Below, in pieces: positions 27,285 through 35,596 of a stretch of 64,000 bases of DNA. Each line of letters begins with the position of its first letter. The stretch's first letter is position 1. Below the pieces are notes generated by a model that ran no database searches, was not told the origin of the DNA, and saw only the letters and a list, made by a program, of their open reading frames with translations. The stretch is taken from NCBI GenBank assembly GCA_963782495.1, contig CAWAJU010000010.1, positions 84,031 to 148,030 on the forward strand, written 5' to 3'. A program made the position numbers and the translations under genes. Origin of the DNA: DASQBT01 sp963782495 (lineage in GTDB: Bacteria > Pseudomonadota > Gammaproteobacteria > Burkholderiales > Thiobacillaceae).

Positions 27285-27731
27285 TCAGGGCTTGATGTAG
27301 ATGTAGCCCTGCTTGACCAGTTCGCCGATGCGGACGACGCCGGCAGGCACCACCTTGGCGTCCGGATTCAGCTTGGGCTCATAGCCCAGCTGCTTGGTCA
27401 TCCCTTTGAGCGTGTTGCCGCAAGCCGAGAATCTGACGCCGCTCATGGCCAGTGACTGGATGCGTTCAGCGTTGACATTGTCGGCAAACAGCAGACGCAG
27501 GCCGGGACCGTAGGCAACGATTTCTATCTCCACCGCGCTGGGGGGGTAGGCCTGCAGCAGATTGGCCGCATTGTTCAGAATGAGCTCCTGTTTGGAAGGA
27601 TCCATGTCGCTCATTTGAAGAACATAGTGGTAATCAGCGAAGCTCGGGTCAGCAGAGAGGGCGGAAGGCGCGGCGGTCACCAGCAACAGAGAAAACAGGA
27701 CGAAGAAGATATGTCGAAAATGGTTAAGCAT
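27285..27731 (-). CDS. Secreted DsrE-like protein
   Basis: 148 residues with a Sec signal peptide (residues 1-26, ALSA cleavage). The mature part reads as a DsrE/DsrF-like domain: HYVLQMSDMDPSKQELILNNAANLL, VEIVAYGPGLRLL, and one conserved cysteine in FSACGNTLKGM (Cys104). It ends GYIYIKP, like the WSYIRV end of the anti-sigma fusion protein. The ATG at 27731 has GGAGAC upstream; the longer open frame has no such support. First gene of a DsrE-porin-lipoprotein operon, with an ECF-type promoter variant about 95 nt upstream. Biochemical role unknown; a periplasmic sulfur-carrier role is inference. Confidence 0.8.
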   Translation of the reverse strand: MLNHFRHIFFVLFSLLLVTAAPSALSADPSFADYHYVLQMSDMDPSKQELILNNAANLLQAYPPSAVEIEIVAYGPGLRLLFADNVNAERIQSLAMSGVRFSACGNTLKGMTKQLGYEPKLNPDAKVVPAGVVRIGELVKQGYIYIKP

Positions 27732-27826
27732 TACTTGTCTCCAGAAGATCTCAATGTGTTGCGTACACCCTGCGCTACTCGCGCAGGGCTTGCCTATCGC
27801 GGCGCAAGCGTTTTCTATGGCCACGA

Positions 27827-27860
27827 ACGATAAGACGAAGATTGGCGCCTGCTTATTCCA
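27827..27860 (-). promoter_or_regulatory. Candidate ECF promoter 3 (DsrE-porin-lipoprotein operon)
   Basis: On the minus strand: TGGAATAAG (27860-27852), exactly 16 bp, then TCTTATCGT (27835-27827). It shares GGAATAA and TCTTA with the other two sites, and CGTCTTA with site 1. The leader to the DsrE ATG is about 95 nt. Confidence 0.55.
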
Positions 27861-27991
27861 TCGATTGAGAGATAATTTACTCGACCGTGACATTGCGTTT
27901 CGGAATTGGCGAATTCGAAGCGGCGACGGCGCCGGCTTGATCGACAAAGCGATGCCGATGATTTGAGTGCCAAATCCAGGGGAGGTCTTAG

Positions 27992-28819
27992 ATGAAATTC
28001 ATCAAATCTTGGGTGGCCATGCTCGTGCTGGTGCTGCTCGGTGCATGCGCTTCATGGCTTCCGCAGGAAGGTGCGCGGCAGACCGGCAGCACGGTAGATT
28101 ATCTTTATCCCGACGCCAGGCAGCCGCCGCTGATGCAGGCAGGGCCGACTTATTTGCATCCGCCGGTGCGGGTCGGCATTGCGTTTGTGCCAGGCGGAAA
28201 CTGGAATGCGGGCCTGCCGGAGTCGGAGAGGCTGAATCTGCTGGAACATGTGAAGTCCGCGTTCACCCAGTACGCCTACATCGGCGACATTGAAGTCATC
28301 CCGAGTCAGTACCTTGCGCCCAAAGGCGGTTTCACCAACCTGGAGCAGGTAGCCAGGATGTTCAACGTCGAGGTCATGGTGCTGTTGTCCTATGACCAGG
28401 TCCAGTTCAACGACAGCAATGCGCTGTCCCTGCTTTACTGGACCATCGTCGGCGCCTACGTAATACATGGCGACCAGTACGACATTCAAACCATGGTGGA
28501 TGCCTCGGTGTTCGATGTTGCCAGCCGCAAGCTCTTGTTCCGCGCGCCCGGCATCAGCCAGGTCAAGGGCAGCGCGTCCATGGTGGGTTTCAACGATCAG
28601 GCGCGCCAGGCCAGGCAGGAGGGATACGACAAGGCGGTTGATCAGCTGATTCCCAATCTGAAGCTCCAGCTCGACCAGTTCAGGGAAAGGATCAAGACTG
28701 ACCAGAATTACAAGGTCGAGAACAAGCCGGGTTACAGCGGCGGCGGCAGCGCAGGCATGCTGGGCGTGCTGCTGGCGATGGCGTTCGCATGGATCGGATA
28801 TGCCCGCTTTCGGCGTTAA
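27992..28819 (+). CDS. Rhombotarget lipoprotein (GlyGly-CTERM substrate)
   Basis: 275 residues. The N-terminus is a lipoprotein signal (LVLLGAC, Cys19). The C-terminus (about residues 247-275) is a GlyGly-CTERM sorting signal: SGGGSAG, a hydrophobic helix, then Arg-rich ARFRR. The body matches the known pattern of a lipoprotein encoded directly beside a rhombosortase. It overlaps the rhombosortase gene by 20 nt in another frame. By family knowledge, the rhomboid-like protease cleaves near the Gly motif to release the protein from the inner membrane; the function of the body is unknown. Confidence 0.85.
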   Translation: MKFIKSWVAMLVLVLLGACASWLPQEGARQTGSTVDYLYPDARQPPLMQAGPTYLHPPVRVGIAFVPGGNWNAGLPESERLNLLEHVKSAFTQYAYIGDIEVIPSQYLAPKGGFTNLEQVARMFNVEVMVLLSYDQVQFNDSNALSLLYWTIVGAYVIHGDQYDIQTMVDASVFDVASRKLLFRAPGISQVKGSASMVGFNDQARQARQEGYDKAVDQLIPNLKLQLDQFRERIKTDQNYKVENKPGYSGGGSAGMLGVLLAMAFAWIGYARFRR

Positions 28820-29423
28820 GCGGCTGCCTCTCTTGAGCGCAGGCATCGCGCTAGTCTGCGCGCTGCTGGCATGCGCGCCGTCATCGATTGCAGGTTGGCT
28901 GGAATACGACCGCAGGGCCATTCTGGCCGGAGAACTGTGGCGGCTCTGGACTTGTCATCTGGTGCACTTTTCGATCCAGCACATGCTGGCTGACGCGTGC
29001 GCCCTGCTGCTGGTCGGGGGCGTGGCCGAAAGCATGATTGGCGCACGCAGACTGACCGCTGTCTTGCTCCTTGGCGCGCCCGCGATATCGGTCGGGCTGA
29101 TGCTGACGACACCGGCCATGGAACATTTCCGAGGCGCATCGGCGCTGTCGGTGATGCTGGGTGTTGTAGGCGGCGCGGTGTTGTGGCGCGCGGCGCCGGA
29201 TCTCCGCCCACTGATTGTGCTGGGCGGCGGAGTGCTGGGCGCAAAGATTGCGCTGGAAGCAGCGGGTCTGATGCTGACCCTGAGTGGCCTGCCTGATGGT
29301 GTCCACATCGCTTGGCAGGCCCATTTTCTCGCGCTCGCCGTTGGCGCAAGCTGGGGCGTCATCGACCGCCGCTTTGTCCCGCGCGCACTGGCCACGCAGC
29401 GCGCCAATACTGCGACCTCCTGA
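28800..29423 (+). CDS. rrtA: Rhombosortase (rhomboid-family intramembrane serine protease)
   Basis: 207 residues with about six hydrophobic segments. Rhombosortase features seen are GELWRLWTCHLVHFSIQHMLAD with its His residues, the nucleophile region FRGASALSVML (Ser114), and the catalytic His in HIAWQAHFLAL (about His175). These proteases process GlyGly-CTERM proteins; the upstream overlapping gene encodes one. The overlap suggests coupled production of protease and substrate. Confidence 0.88.
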   Translation: MPAFGVKRLPLLSAGIALVCALLACAPSSIAGWLEYDRRAILAGELWRLWTCHLVHFSIQHMLADACALLLVGGVAESMIGARRLTAVLLLGAPAISVGLMLTTPAMEHFRGASALSVMLGVVGGAVLWRAAPDLRPLIVLGGGVLGAKIALEAAGLMLTLSGLPDGVHIAWQAHFLALAVGASWGVIDRRFVPRALATQRANTATS

Positions 29424-29528
29424 GCACAGAAGACAGAAGAGCGTTAACCGGCCATGGTGCCGCACCACCCCGGCGCCATCGGCACCGGCTCCAACGCAAT
29501 CGCCTGAACGATCCAAGGCAGAATCCCC

Positions 29529-29556
29529 TTGCAGTGGGCGTACCGGCGTCTATAAT
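29529..29556 (+). promoter_or_regulatory. Sigma-70 promoter of the alpha/beta hydrolase gene
   Basis: TTGCAG at 29529-29534, 16 bp, then a perfect TATAAT at 29551-29556. The transcript would start near 29563 with a leader of about 46 nt. Confidence 0.7.
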
Positions 29557-29608
29557 TTTTCCTTATAAATAGCTGTTTAAAAGTTGTTCACTGCACCTGG
29601 AGGAGATC

Positions 29609-30748
29609 ATGAACCGTTACCTGTACCGGTTGTTGCGTACGTCGCTCATTTTCGTTATCGCCGCCCTATTGCCGGGCGTGTCTTCAGGCGGTGTCCTTAC
29701 CGCTTCGCTGGGCCTGGTGGGCAGCCTGCTGAATCCGGGCCCCCCCATACCGCCGGTGGTTTCGCCCCCGGCGGCCGTCGTGACCCACACGGTTTCGTTT
29801 ACCGTACACAACGTCAACCGCTCGGCGGTCCCCTGTCTTGTTGATGGCGCGACCTACACGATACAGGGTCACCTGGTCATGCCGTCGACAAATCCGGCGC
29901 CGAGCAGCGTCACGCTGTACCTCCATGGGCTGGGCTTTGGCGAATCGTTCTGGCGCTTCCAGAATCCGGCGGGCTATGACTTTGCCACGGACATGGCCAG
30001 CCGTGGCCATGCGTCGGTTGTCATCGACCGGCTGGGTTATGATTCCAGCCCGCACCCGGAAGGCTTTGGCGTCTGCCTCGGTTCCCAGGCGGACATGGCG
30101 CATCAGATCATCCAGCAGCTGCGCAGCGGTGCCTATCAGATTGATGCCGGCCCCGTGACCACGTTTTCGCGCGTCGCCCTGGCCGGTCATTCGATCGGGG
30201 GCTCGACCGCGCAGATTGAAGCCTATTCATTCGGCGATATCGACGCGCTGGCGGTGATCTCCTATGCTGACCTCGGCGCCAGCCCCGCGACCCTGCTGGC
30301 CCTGTCAAACGCCTCGCTGATCTGCGCAACGGGGGGCCGGCAAGCCGAACCCGGGAGCCCCTCAGGTTACTCGCCTTTTGGCGTTAGCGACGCGGATTTC
30401 CAAGCCTTGATGTTCCATCATGTCGATCCAGCGGTTGAAGCCGCAGTCACGGCACAGCGCAATCTGGACCCGTGCGGCGACCTGTTGGCTGCCGCGCCCG
30501 CGCTTGCCGGCAACGTCGCCAATCTGGCGCTGCTGGCTGACATTGACGTGCCGGTGCTGGTGATGTGCGGAAAGAACGATGCAGTCATCATGTCATCGGC
30601 ATGCACGTTGCAGCGTTCGCTATACCTGCGCAGTCCGGACACGACCGTCAGCCTGCTCGACGATACCGGACACGCGGTGACCGTGGAACTGAGCGCACCG
30701 GTATTTCGCCAACGCCTGTCGGACTGGCTCGCGGCGCGCGGCTTCTAG
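29609..30748 (+). CDS. Secreted alpha/beta-hydrolase
   Basis: 379 residues with a Sec-type signal peptide (about 1-27) and a Pro-rich linker. The hydrolase core has an oxyanion-type HGLGFG, nucleophile elbow GHSIGG (Ser195), acid in CGKNDAVI (Asp324) and His in DDTGHAV (His355), a complete triad. Four or more cysteines suggest disulfides in an exported enzyme. GGAGGA precedes the ATG. The substrate (ester, lipid or peptide) cannot be told. Stands alone with its own strong promoter. Confidence 0.85.
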   Translation: MNRYLYRLLRTSLIFVIAALLPGVSSGGVLTASLGLVGSLLNPGPPIPPVVSPPAAVVTHTVSFTVHNVNRSAVPCLVDGATYTIQGHLVMPSTNPAPSSVTLYLHGLGFGESFWRFQNPAGYDFATDMASRGHASVVIDRLGYDSSPHPEGFGVCLGSQADMAHQIIQQLRSGAYQIDAGPVTTFSRVALAGHSIGGSTAQIEAYSFGDIDALAVISYADLGASPATLLALSNASLICATGGRQAEPGSPSGYSPFGVSDADFQALMFHHVDPAVEAAVTAQRNLDPCGDLLAAAPALAGNVANLALLADIDVPVLVMCGKNDAVIMSSACTLQRSLYLRSPDTTVSLLDDTGHAVTVELSAPVFRQRLSDWLAARGF

Positions 30749-31030
30749 GTCATGGGTCGGACGCGAATGGGATATGATGAGCTTATTGCTTGATCGGATC
30801 GCGGCGGACGGCGGACTCGCGATGGCGTGATTGCGAGCGGTTCGGCCTTTGGCCGTGGAGCCGAAGGAACGTCATTGCGAGCATCGTGCGGCAACCGTGG
30901 TGGGCGGCACTTCGGAATGCTTTGTGCCGGTTTCGGCACGAAGCGAGTTGCTGGCAATTCTCCGGTCATGTTCTAAGTTTGAATCACTGCCTCCGCGCTC
31001 TGACTTTGAGTCCTCCCGGGAGAACCGCCC
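30749..31030. other. Repeat-like intergenic region
   Basis: 282 nt without a gene. It holds the direct repeat ATTGCGAGC at 30830 and 30874, an inverted pair TTCGGC / GCCGAA at 30841 and 30860, GTGCCG-GTTT-CGGCAC as a small hairpin, and GTGGAGCCGAAGG, shared with the repeat between nuoA and nuoB. It looks like decayed intergenic repeat material. No clear promoter for the following operon was found. Confidence 0.5.
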
Positions 31031-31681
31031 ATGAGCTACGGCTCCGACCCTGACGCTGCCAGTGCCGCCATTCACCCCTTGGTCGTACGTATCTGCCATT
31101 GGGTCAATGCATTTGCGATCCTGCTCATGATTTTCAGCGGCTGGCGCATCTACGACGCTTCCCCGATCTTTCGGTTTGCGTTTCCTGCGTCCCTCACCTT
31201 GGGCGGCTGGCTAGGCGGGGCGCTGCAATGGCATTTTGCGGCCATGTGGCTGCTGGTCATCAATGGCTTGGCCTACATTCTGTATGGCTTGCTTTCCGGG
31301 CACTACCGGCGCAGCTTCTTTCCGTTACGGATAGCCGCAGTCCTGCGCGAATTCACCAGTCTGCTGCATGGTCGGGTCAGCCATGTGCTCGGCCGCTACA
31401 ACGCGATCCAGAAATTGGCTTACCTGGTCGTGATTCTGCTGGGGATCACTTTGGTCCTGTCCGGTCTGGCGATCTGGAAACCAGTGCAGTTCCAGGCGTT
31501 GGCCGCGCCGATGGGCGGCTACGATGGGGCGAGGGTCGTTCATTTCTTCGCCATGGCGGGAGTGGTGGTCTTCATCATCGTTCACATGTTCATGGTCGCC
31601 CTGGTGCCGAGCACCTTGCCTCCCATGTTCACCGGGCGTCTGCCGCGAAGCGCGCGGACGCCCGGCAGGGCAGCGACATGA
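31031..31681 (+). CDS. Cytochrome b561-type membrane subunit
   Basis: 216 residues with four hydrophobic segments and histidines placed for two b-hemes: IHPLVVRICHWVNA in the first helix region, WHFAAMWLLVING in the second and VVHFFAMAGVVVFIIVHMF in the last. This resembles cytochrome b subunits of hydrogenases and formate dehydrogenases and those paired with molybdopterin enzymes. Stop and next start overlap (ATGA), so it is the likely quinone-side electron partner of the following Moco protein. Confidence 0.88.
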   Translation: MSYGSDPDAASAAIHPLVVRICHWVNAFAILLMIFSGWRIYDASPIFRFAFPASLTLGGWLGGALQWHFAAMWLLVINGLAYILYGLLSGHYRRSFFPLRIAAVLREFTSLLHGRVSHVLGRYNAIQKLAYLVVILLGITLVLSGLAIWKPVQFQALAAPMGGYDGARVVHFFAMAGVVVFIIVHMFMVALVPSTLPPMFTGRLPRSARTPGRAAT

Positions 31682-32433
31682 GCAAGACCCCGCGTCTGAT
31701 CCTCGACGATTTGCCAGGCGGTCAGATCGAGCGCATCGAAAGGCGGCTGTTTCTCACGCGCGGCCTGAGTTTGGGCGCGCTCGCACTCCTGTCCGGTTGC
31801 GATATCACCGACAGCAAATCTGCGCAGCGCATCCTGACCGCCATGTCGAGATGGAATGACCGCGCCCAGGGCTGGCTGTTCGACCCCGACAAACTGGCTC
31901 CAACCTATCCGGAAAGCGCCATCACCAAGCCGTTTCCATTCAATGCGTACTACAGCGAGGATCAAGCACCGGTGGTCGATCCCGACAGTTATCGGTTGGA
32001 ACTGGGCGGACTGATCCGTGATCGCAAGCCGTGGACGCTGCCCGAGTTGTATGCATTGCCGCAGGTCACGCAAATTACCCGCCATGTCTGTGTGGAGGGC
32101 TGGAGCGCGATCGGCAAATGGACCGGTACGTCGTTCCGCCTGTTTCTCGAACTGGTGGGCGCGGACCTCAGCGCCAGGTACGTCGGCTTCAAGTGTGCAG
32201 ACAACTACTACACCAGCATCGACATGCCCACCGCCCTGCATCCCCAGACCCAGCTCAGTTTCAAGTACGCCGATCAGATCCTACCGGCGAAATACGGTTT
32301 TCCAATGAAGCTACGCATTCCCACCAAGCTGGGCTTCAAGAATCCCAAGCACATCACGGCCATCTTTGTCACCAACACCTATCCGGGTGGCTACTGGGAG
32401 GACCAGGGCTACAACTGGTTTTCGGGCTCGTGA
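31678..32433 (+). CDS. Exported molybdopterin-dependent oxidoreductase (sulfite oxidase/MsrP fold)
   Basis: 251 residues. The N-terminus has ERRLFLTRG followed by a hydrophobic stretch ending LLSGC, a twin-arginine-like signal with a possible lipidation Cys at 41. The sulfite-oxidase-fold Moco domain has the metal-ligating cysteine in RHVCVEGWS (Cys138) and the family end YPGGYWEDQGYNWF. With the upstream cytochrome b it could form a periplasmic oxidoreductase coupled to the quinone pool; sulfite, sulfoxides or others are possible substrates. The start at 31678 overlaps the cytochrome stop; an open frame running further upstream lies within the cytochrome gene. Confidence 0.88.
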   Translation: MSKTPRLILDDLPGGQIERIERRLFLTRGLSLGALALLSGCDITDSKSAQRILTAMSRWNDRAQGWLFDPDKLAPTYPESAITKPFPFNAYYSEDQAPVVDPDSYRLELGGLIRDRKPWTLPELYALPQVTQITRHVCVEGWSAIGKWTGTSFRLFLELVGADLSARYVGFKCADNYYTSIDMPTALHPQTQLSFKYADQILPAKYGFPMKLRIPTKLGFKNPKHITAIFVTNTYPGGYWEDQGYNWFSGS

Positions 32434-32702
32434 ATGATTGCAAGCGCGTCTTGCTTGCTGCGACACTGCCGGCCATGCTGGCGGTGCCCTTGACGGCCGG
32501 GGCAACTGTCGCAGGCGACACGCCCAATGGCAAGGCGGAACAGGGCGCAAGCCAGGAGAGCGAAAACGCAAAACCCATGAACCCGGATGAACCGATGCCG
32601 ACGCAAATGGCGAGACCCGGCATGAAGGAAGGCGACGTGAAGGCCAGCGCGGAAAAGAAACAAAGGGAATTGGAAGAAATGATGCGCGAGAAAATGAAAT
32701 AG
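32430..32702 (+). CDS. Small secreted hydrophilic protein, third gene of the cytochrome b/Moco operon
   Basis: GTG start overlapping the Moco stop (GTGA) gives 90 residues: an Sec signal peptide (LLAATLPAMLAVPLTAGA), then a low-complexity charged segment rich in Glu, Lys, Pro and Met, ending in a predicted helix EKKQRELEEMMREKMK. No family recognised. The tight overlap and signal peptide support a real gene. It may be a periplasmic accessory protein of the oxidoreductase; this is inference. Confidence 0.65.
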   Translation: MNDCKRVLLAATLPAMLAVPLTAGATVAGDTPNGKAEQGASQESENAKPMNPDEPMPTQMARPGMKEGDVKASAEKKQRELEEMMREKMK

Positions 32703-32740
32703 CGAATTGATCGTTTGCCTTCAGGTTCAACGAAGCTCGG

Positions 32741-32905
32741 TTCCAATTTTTCTTCCAGAACGAGTTGGACAAGATTTCGCAGCTCCCGTGCATTGAGGCA
32801 GGATGCGGCCCTATACTTCGTTCCATCGCCAACCGTCATGATCACGTTGAAACCGCGCACCGACGACACTTCCGCTATCCATGTGCACGCTCAATGGCCG
32901 GAAGA
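32741..32905 (-). pseudogene. Remnant of an anti-sigma factor C-terminus
   Basis: The minus strand encodes SVRGFNVIMTVGDGTKYRAA...LNARELRNLVQLVLEEK, closely matching the C-terminus of the anti-sigma factor at 40630-41427 (SVRGFNVIRTAHNG...LNTRELGDFVELVLDGK). Just before it, in a different frame, RPLSVHMD matches that protein's RPVSVQPDM, so a frameshift is present. No upstream part remains and the normal stop is lost. It is a broken copy lying in the leader region of the kinase gene. Confidence 0.8.
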
Positions 32906-32923
32906 GTGACCGGGGGATCTGGC

Positions 32924-35596
32924 ATGTTTGATCGGGTCGCTGCATGGATCGCGTTGGCGATCGTCGCGTTGCCTTCACTGGCCAACGACCATTCCGTTAC
33001 CATCGGTATCCTGAACTTGCACGGAGAGCAGGATGTAAGCTCACGCTGGCAGCCCACCGCCGCGTATCTGCAGCGCCAGATCCCCGGGTACCGCTTCGTG
33101 GCGCGAGCGCTCGGGCACGATGGCATCGACCGGGCGCTCGAACGCCGCGAGCTCGACTTCGTTCTTACCAGCCCCGGACAGTACGTGGAACTTGCCGACA
33201 GAAATGGCGTGCAGGCGCTCGCCACGCTGCGGCGCAACGAGGCTGGAGAATCGAGCACGGTATTCGGGGCCGTCATCTTCACCCGTGCGGGCCGCACCGA
33301 CATCACCACGCTTCACGATCTGAAGGGCAGGACATTCATGGCCGATAGCCGCCCGGATTGCTGTTTCTATGTTGTGTGGCGCGAGTTCAAGGCACATGAC
33401 ATCGACCCCTTCACCGACCTGTCGCGGCTGAGCTTTGACGATTCGAAGGAGGAGAACATCGTCGATGCCGTGGTCCGCGGCCAGGTTGATGGGGGTGCGG
33501 TCCGCACGGGCTTGCTGGAACATCTGGCTGCGCAGGGCCGCGTCCGGCTGGACGATCTCCACGTGGTGGAATCCCTGTACGACAAAGGATTTCCGCTGCT
33601 CCACAGCACGCGCCTGTATCCAGAATGGCCGTTCGCGAAGGCGGCTCATACCGCGAATGCGCTGGCCATGCGGGTGCAGGCCGCATTGTTGGCACTGCGG
33701 CCCGATGATCCAGCTGCCAGAACCGGACACTACACGGCCTGGGTCGCGCCGCTCGATTACCGGCCGGTGGACCAGTTGTTCCAGGATATCGGGATCGGGC
33801 CATACGCATCTCATCACCATCCGACGTGGGCAAGAATCCTGAGATTCTACTGGCAGTGGTTGCTCGCGGGCGCGCTGCTGTTCCTCACGATGACTGGAGT
33901 GACGGCCTATGTGTTATACACCAACCGTCGGCTGAGCACCTCGAAACGCCTGATCGAAGCTGAGATCGCGGAGCGACGCCGCGCCGAGGAAGCCTTGCGA
34001 CGGAGCGAAGGTCTGCTCCGTGCTCTGCATGACATCACTACCGCGAAAGAACCGGATTTCGAGTCCAGGGTGTGCGCCTTGCTAAAAGTCGGTTGCGCAC
34101 AGTTGGAGCTGCCCGTGGGCCTCCTGTCGCATGTGGTGGGGGACCGGTACGTAGTGGTGGCAGCAGTCACACCCGACAATTCAATCCAGCGCGGCCAGGT
34201 CTTTGAGCTCGGCCAAACCTATTGCGTCGAGACGCTGCGCACGGATGTACCGGTCGGCTTCGAACATGCGGCCGCATCCGAGTGGCGCACCCACCCGGCC
34301 TACAAGTTCTGTCGGCTAGAGGCCTATCTCGGTATTCGCCTGACGGTGGGGGGCGAGACTTACGGCACCTTGAACTTCATGAGCCCCGATCCTCGCGCGG
34401 TCCACTTCACCGACACCGACCGGAAGATTATCCAGCTCATGGCGCAATGGGTGGAGAACGTCCTGGAGCGGCGCGAGGCGACAGCCGTGATGCAGAAGCT
34501 ATCGGCGGCGCTGGAGGGTACGGCCGACGCGGTTGTCATCACCGATCACGAAGGCCGGATCGAATTTGTCAATTCGGCTTTCGAGCGGATCACCGGGTAT
34601 TCCCGCGACGAGGCACTCGGCAGGAAACCTTCCTTCCTGCAATCGGGCCAACACGACCAGGCGTTCTATCGGGACCTCTGGCAGACTTTGCTTCAGGGCC
34701 GCGTGTTCCGCGCCCTGTTCATCAATCGGCGCAAGGATGACAGCCTGTATTACGAGGAGAAGGCTATCACGCCGCTGTCGGACACAAGTGGTGCTATTAC
34801 TCATTTCATCGCAATCGGCCACGATGTGACGGAGCGGCGCAGCGAGGAGGAGCGCCTGCGCAAGCGTCAGGCCGAGCTTGCACACAGCGCGCGCGTCAGC
34901 GCGATGGGCGAGATGCCTTCTGCGCTCGCGCATGAGCTTAGCCAGCCGCTTGCGGCGATTTCGAACTATGCCCAAGGCTGCCTGCGGCGCTTAAGCGCGG
35001 GTGCAACCGATGCCCGCGACCTGAAGGAGGCAATCGAATATATTGACCTGCACGCGCGTCAATCCGGCGAGATCGTCGGCCACCTGCGCCGCTTCCTGCG
35101 CAAGGGAGAGCCAAGACGCAGAATGGCCGACATCAATCAGATTGTTCGGGAGGCAGCCGAACTGGCAGACGTCGAAGCGCGCTGGCGTGGCGTCAGGCTG
35201 GTGCTGGAACTCGCCAGCGATCTGCCGCCGGTATCGGTGGACGCCATACAGATCGAACAGGTTGTGGTCAATCTTGTGCACAATGCGGTTGACGCGATCG
35301 ATGCTGCCGCTTCGACCGAGCGTTGGGTCAAGGTGCAGACGGTCCGGGGGCCGGATGACAAGGTTGACATCATCGTTCGTGACAGCGGCCCAGGCCTGCC
35401 GTCGCAAGTGCTCGATCACCTCTTTGACGCATTCTTCACGACCAAGCAGGATGGCATGGGGCTGGGTCTGTCCATCTCCCGATCCATCGTCGAGGCGCAT
35501 GAAGGTACGCTCCAGGCGCAGCCTGGCGATACAGGCGGCGCCATATTTCGCTTTAGCCTTAGCCCATCGAACCCGCATAGGGAGACAAACCCGTGA
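32924..35596 (+). CDS. TtrS-like sensor histidine kinase with PhnD-type periplasmic domain, GAF and PAS
   Basis: 890 residues: signal or membrane segment 1-20; a periplasmic PhnD/phosphonate-binding-type domain (about 25-285; TIGILNLHGEQDVSSRWQP, LTSPGQYVELADRNG, LKGRTFMADSRPDCC); a membrane helix about 311-333; GAF about 365-520; PAS about 530-640; HisKA with phospho-acceptor His670 in ALAHELSQPLAAIS; ATPase domain with NLVHNAVDAID and MGLGLSISRSIVEAHEG. The PhnD-helix-kinase layout is that of the tetrathionate sensor TtrS, but TtrS lacks the GAF. The ATG at 32924 has GGGGGA upstream and starts the signal segment. Overlaps its response regulator (GTGA). Confidence 0.88.
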   Translation: MFDRVAAWIALAIVALPSLANDHSVTIGILNLHGEQDVSSRWQPTAAYLQRQIPGYRFVARALGHDGIDRALERRELDFVLTSPGQYVELADRNGVQALATLRRNEAGESSTVFGAVIFTRAGRTDITTLHDLKGRTFMADSRPDCCFYVVWREFKAHDIDPFTDLSRLSFDDSKEENIVDAVVRGQVDGGAVRTGLLEHLAAQGRVRLDDLHVVESLYDKGFPLLHSTRLYPEWPFAKAAHTANALAMRVQAALLALRPDDPAARTGHYTAWVAPLDYRPVDQLFQDIGIGPYASHHHPTWARILRFYWQWLLAGALLFLTMTGVTAYVLYTNRRLSTSKRLIEAEIAERRRAEEALRRSEGLLRALHDITTAKEPDFESRVCALLKVGCAQLELPVGLLSHVVGDRYVVVAAVTPDNSIQRGQVFELGQTYCVETLRTDVPVGFEHAAASEWRTHPAYKFCRLEAYLGIRLTVGGETYGTLNFMSPDPRAVHFTDTDRKIIQLMAQWVENVLERREATAVMQKLSAALEGTADAVVITDHEGRIEFVNSAFERITGYSRDEALGRKPSFLQSGQHDQAFYRDLWQTLLQGRVFRALFINRRKDDSLYYEEKAITPLSDTSGAITHFIAIGHDVTERRSEEERLRKRQAELAHSARVSAMGEMPSALAHELSQPLAAISNYAQGCLRRLSAGATDARDLKEAIEYIDLHARQSGEIVGHLRRFLRKGEPRRRMADINQIVREAAELADVEARWRGVRLVLELASDLPPVSVDAIQIEQVVVNLVHNAVDAIDAAASTERWVKVQTVRGPDDKVDIIVRDSGPGLPSQVLDHLFDAFFTTKQDGMGLGLSISRSIVEAHEGTLQAQPGDTGGAIFRFSLSPSNPHRETNP

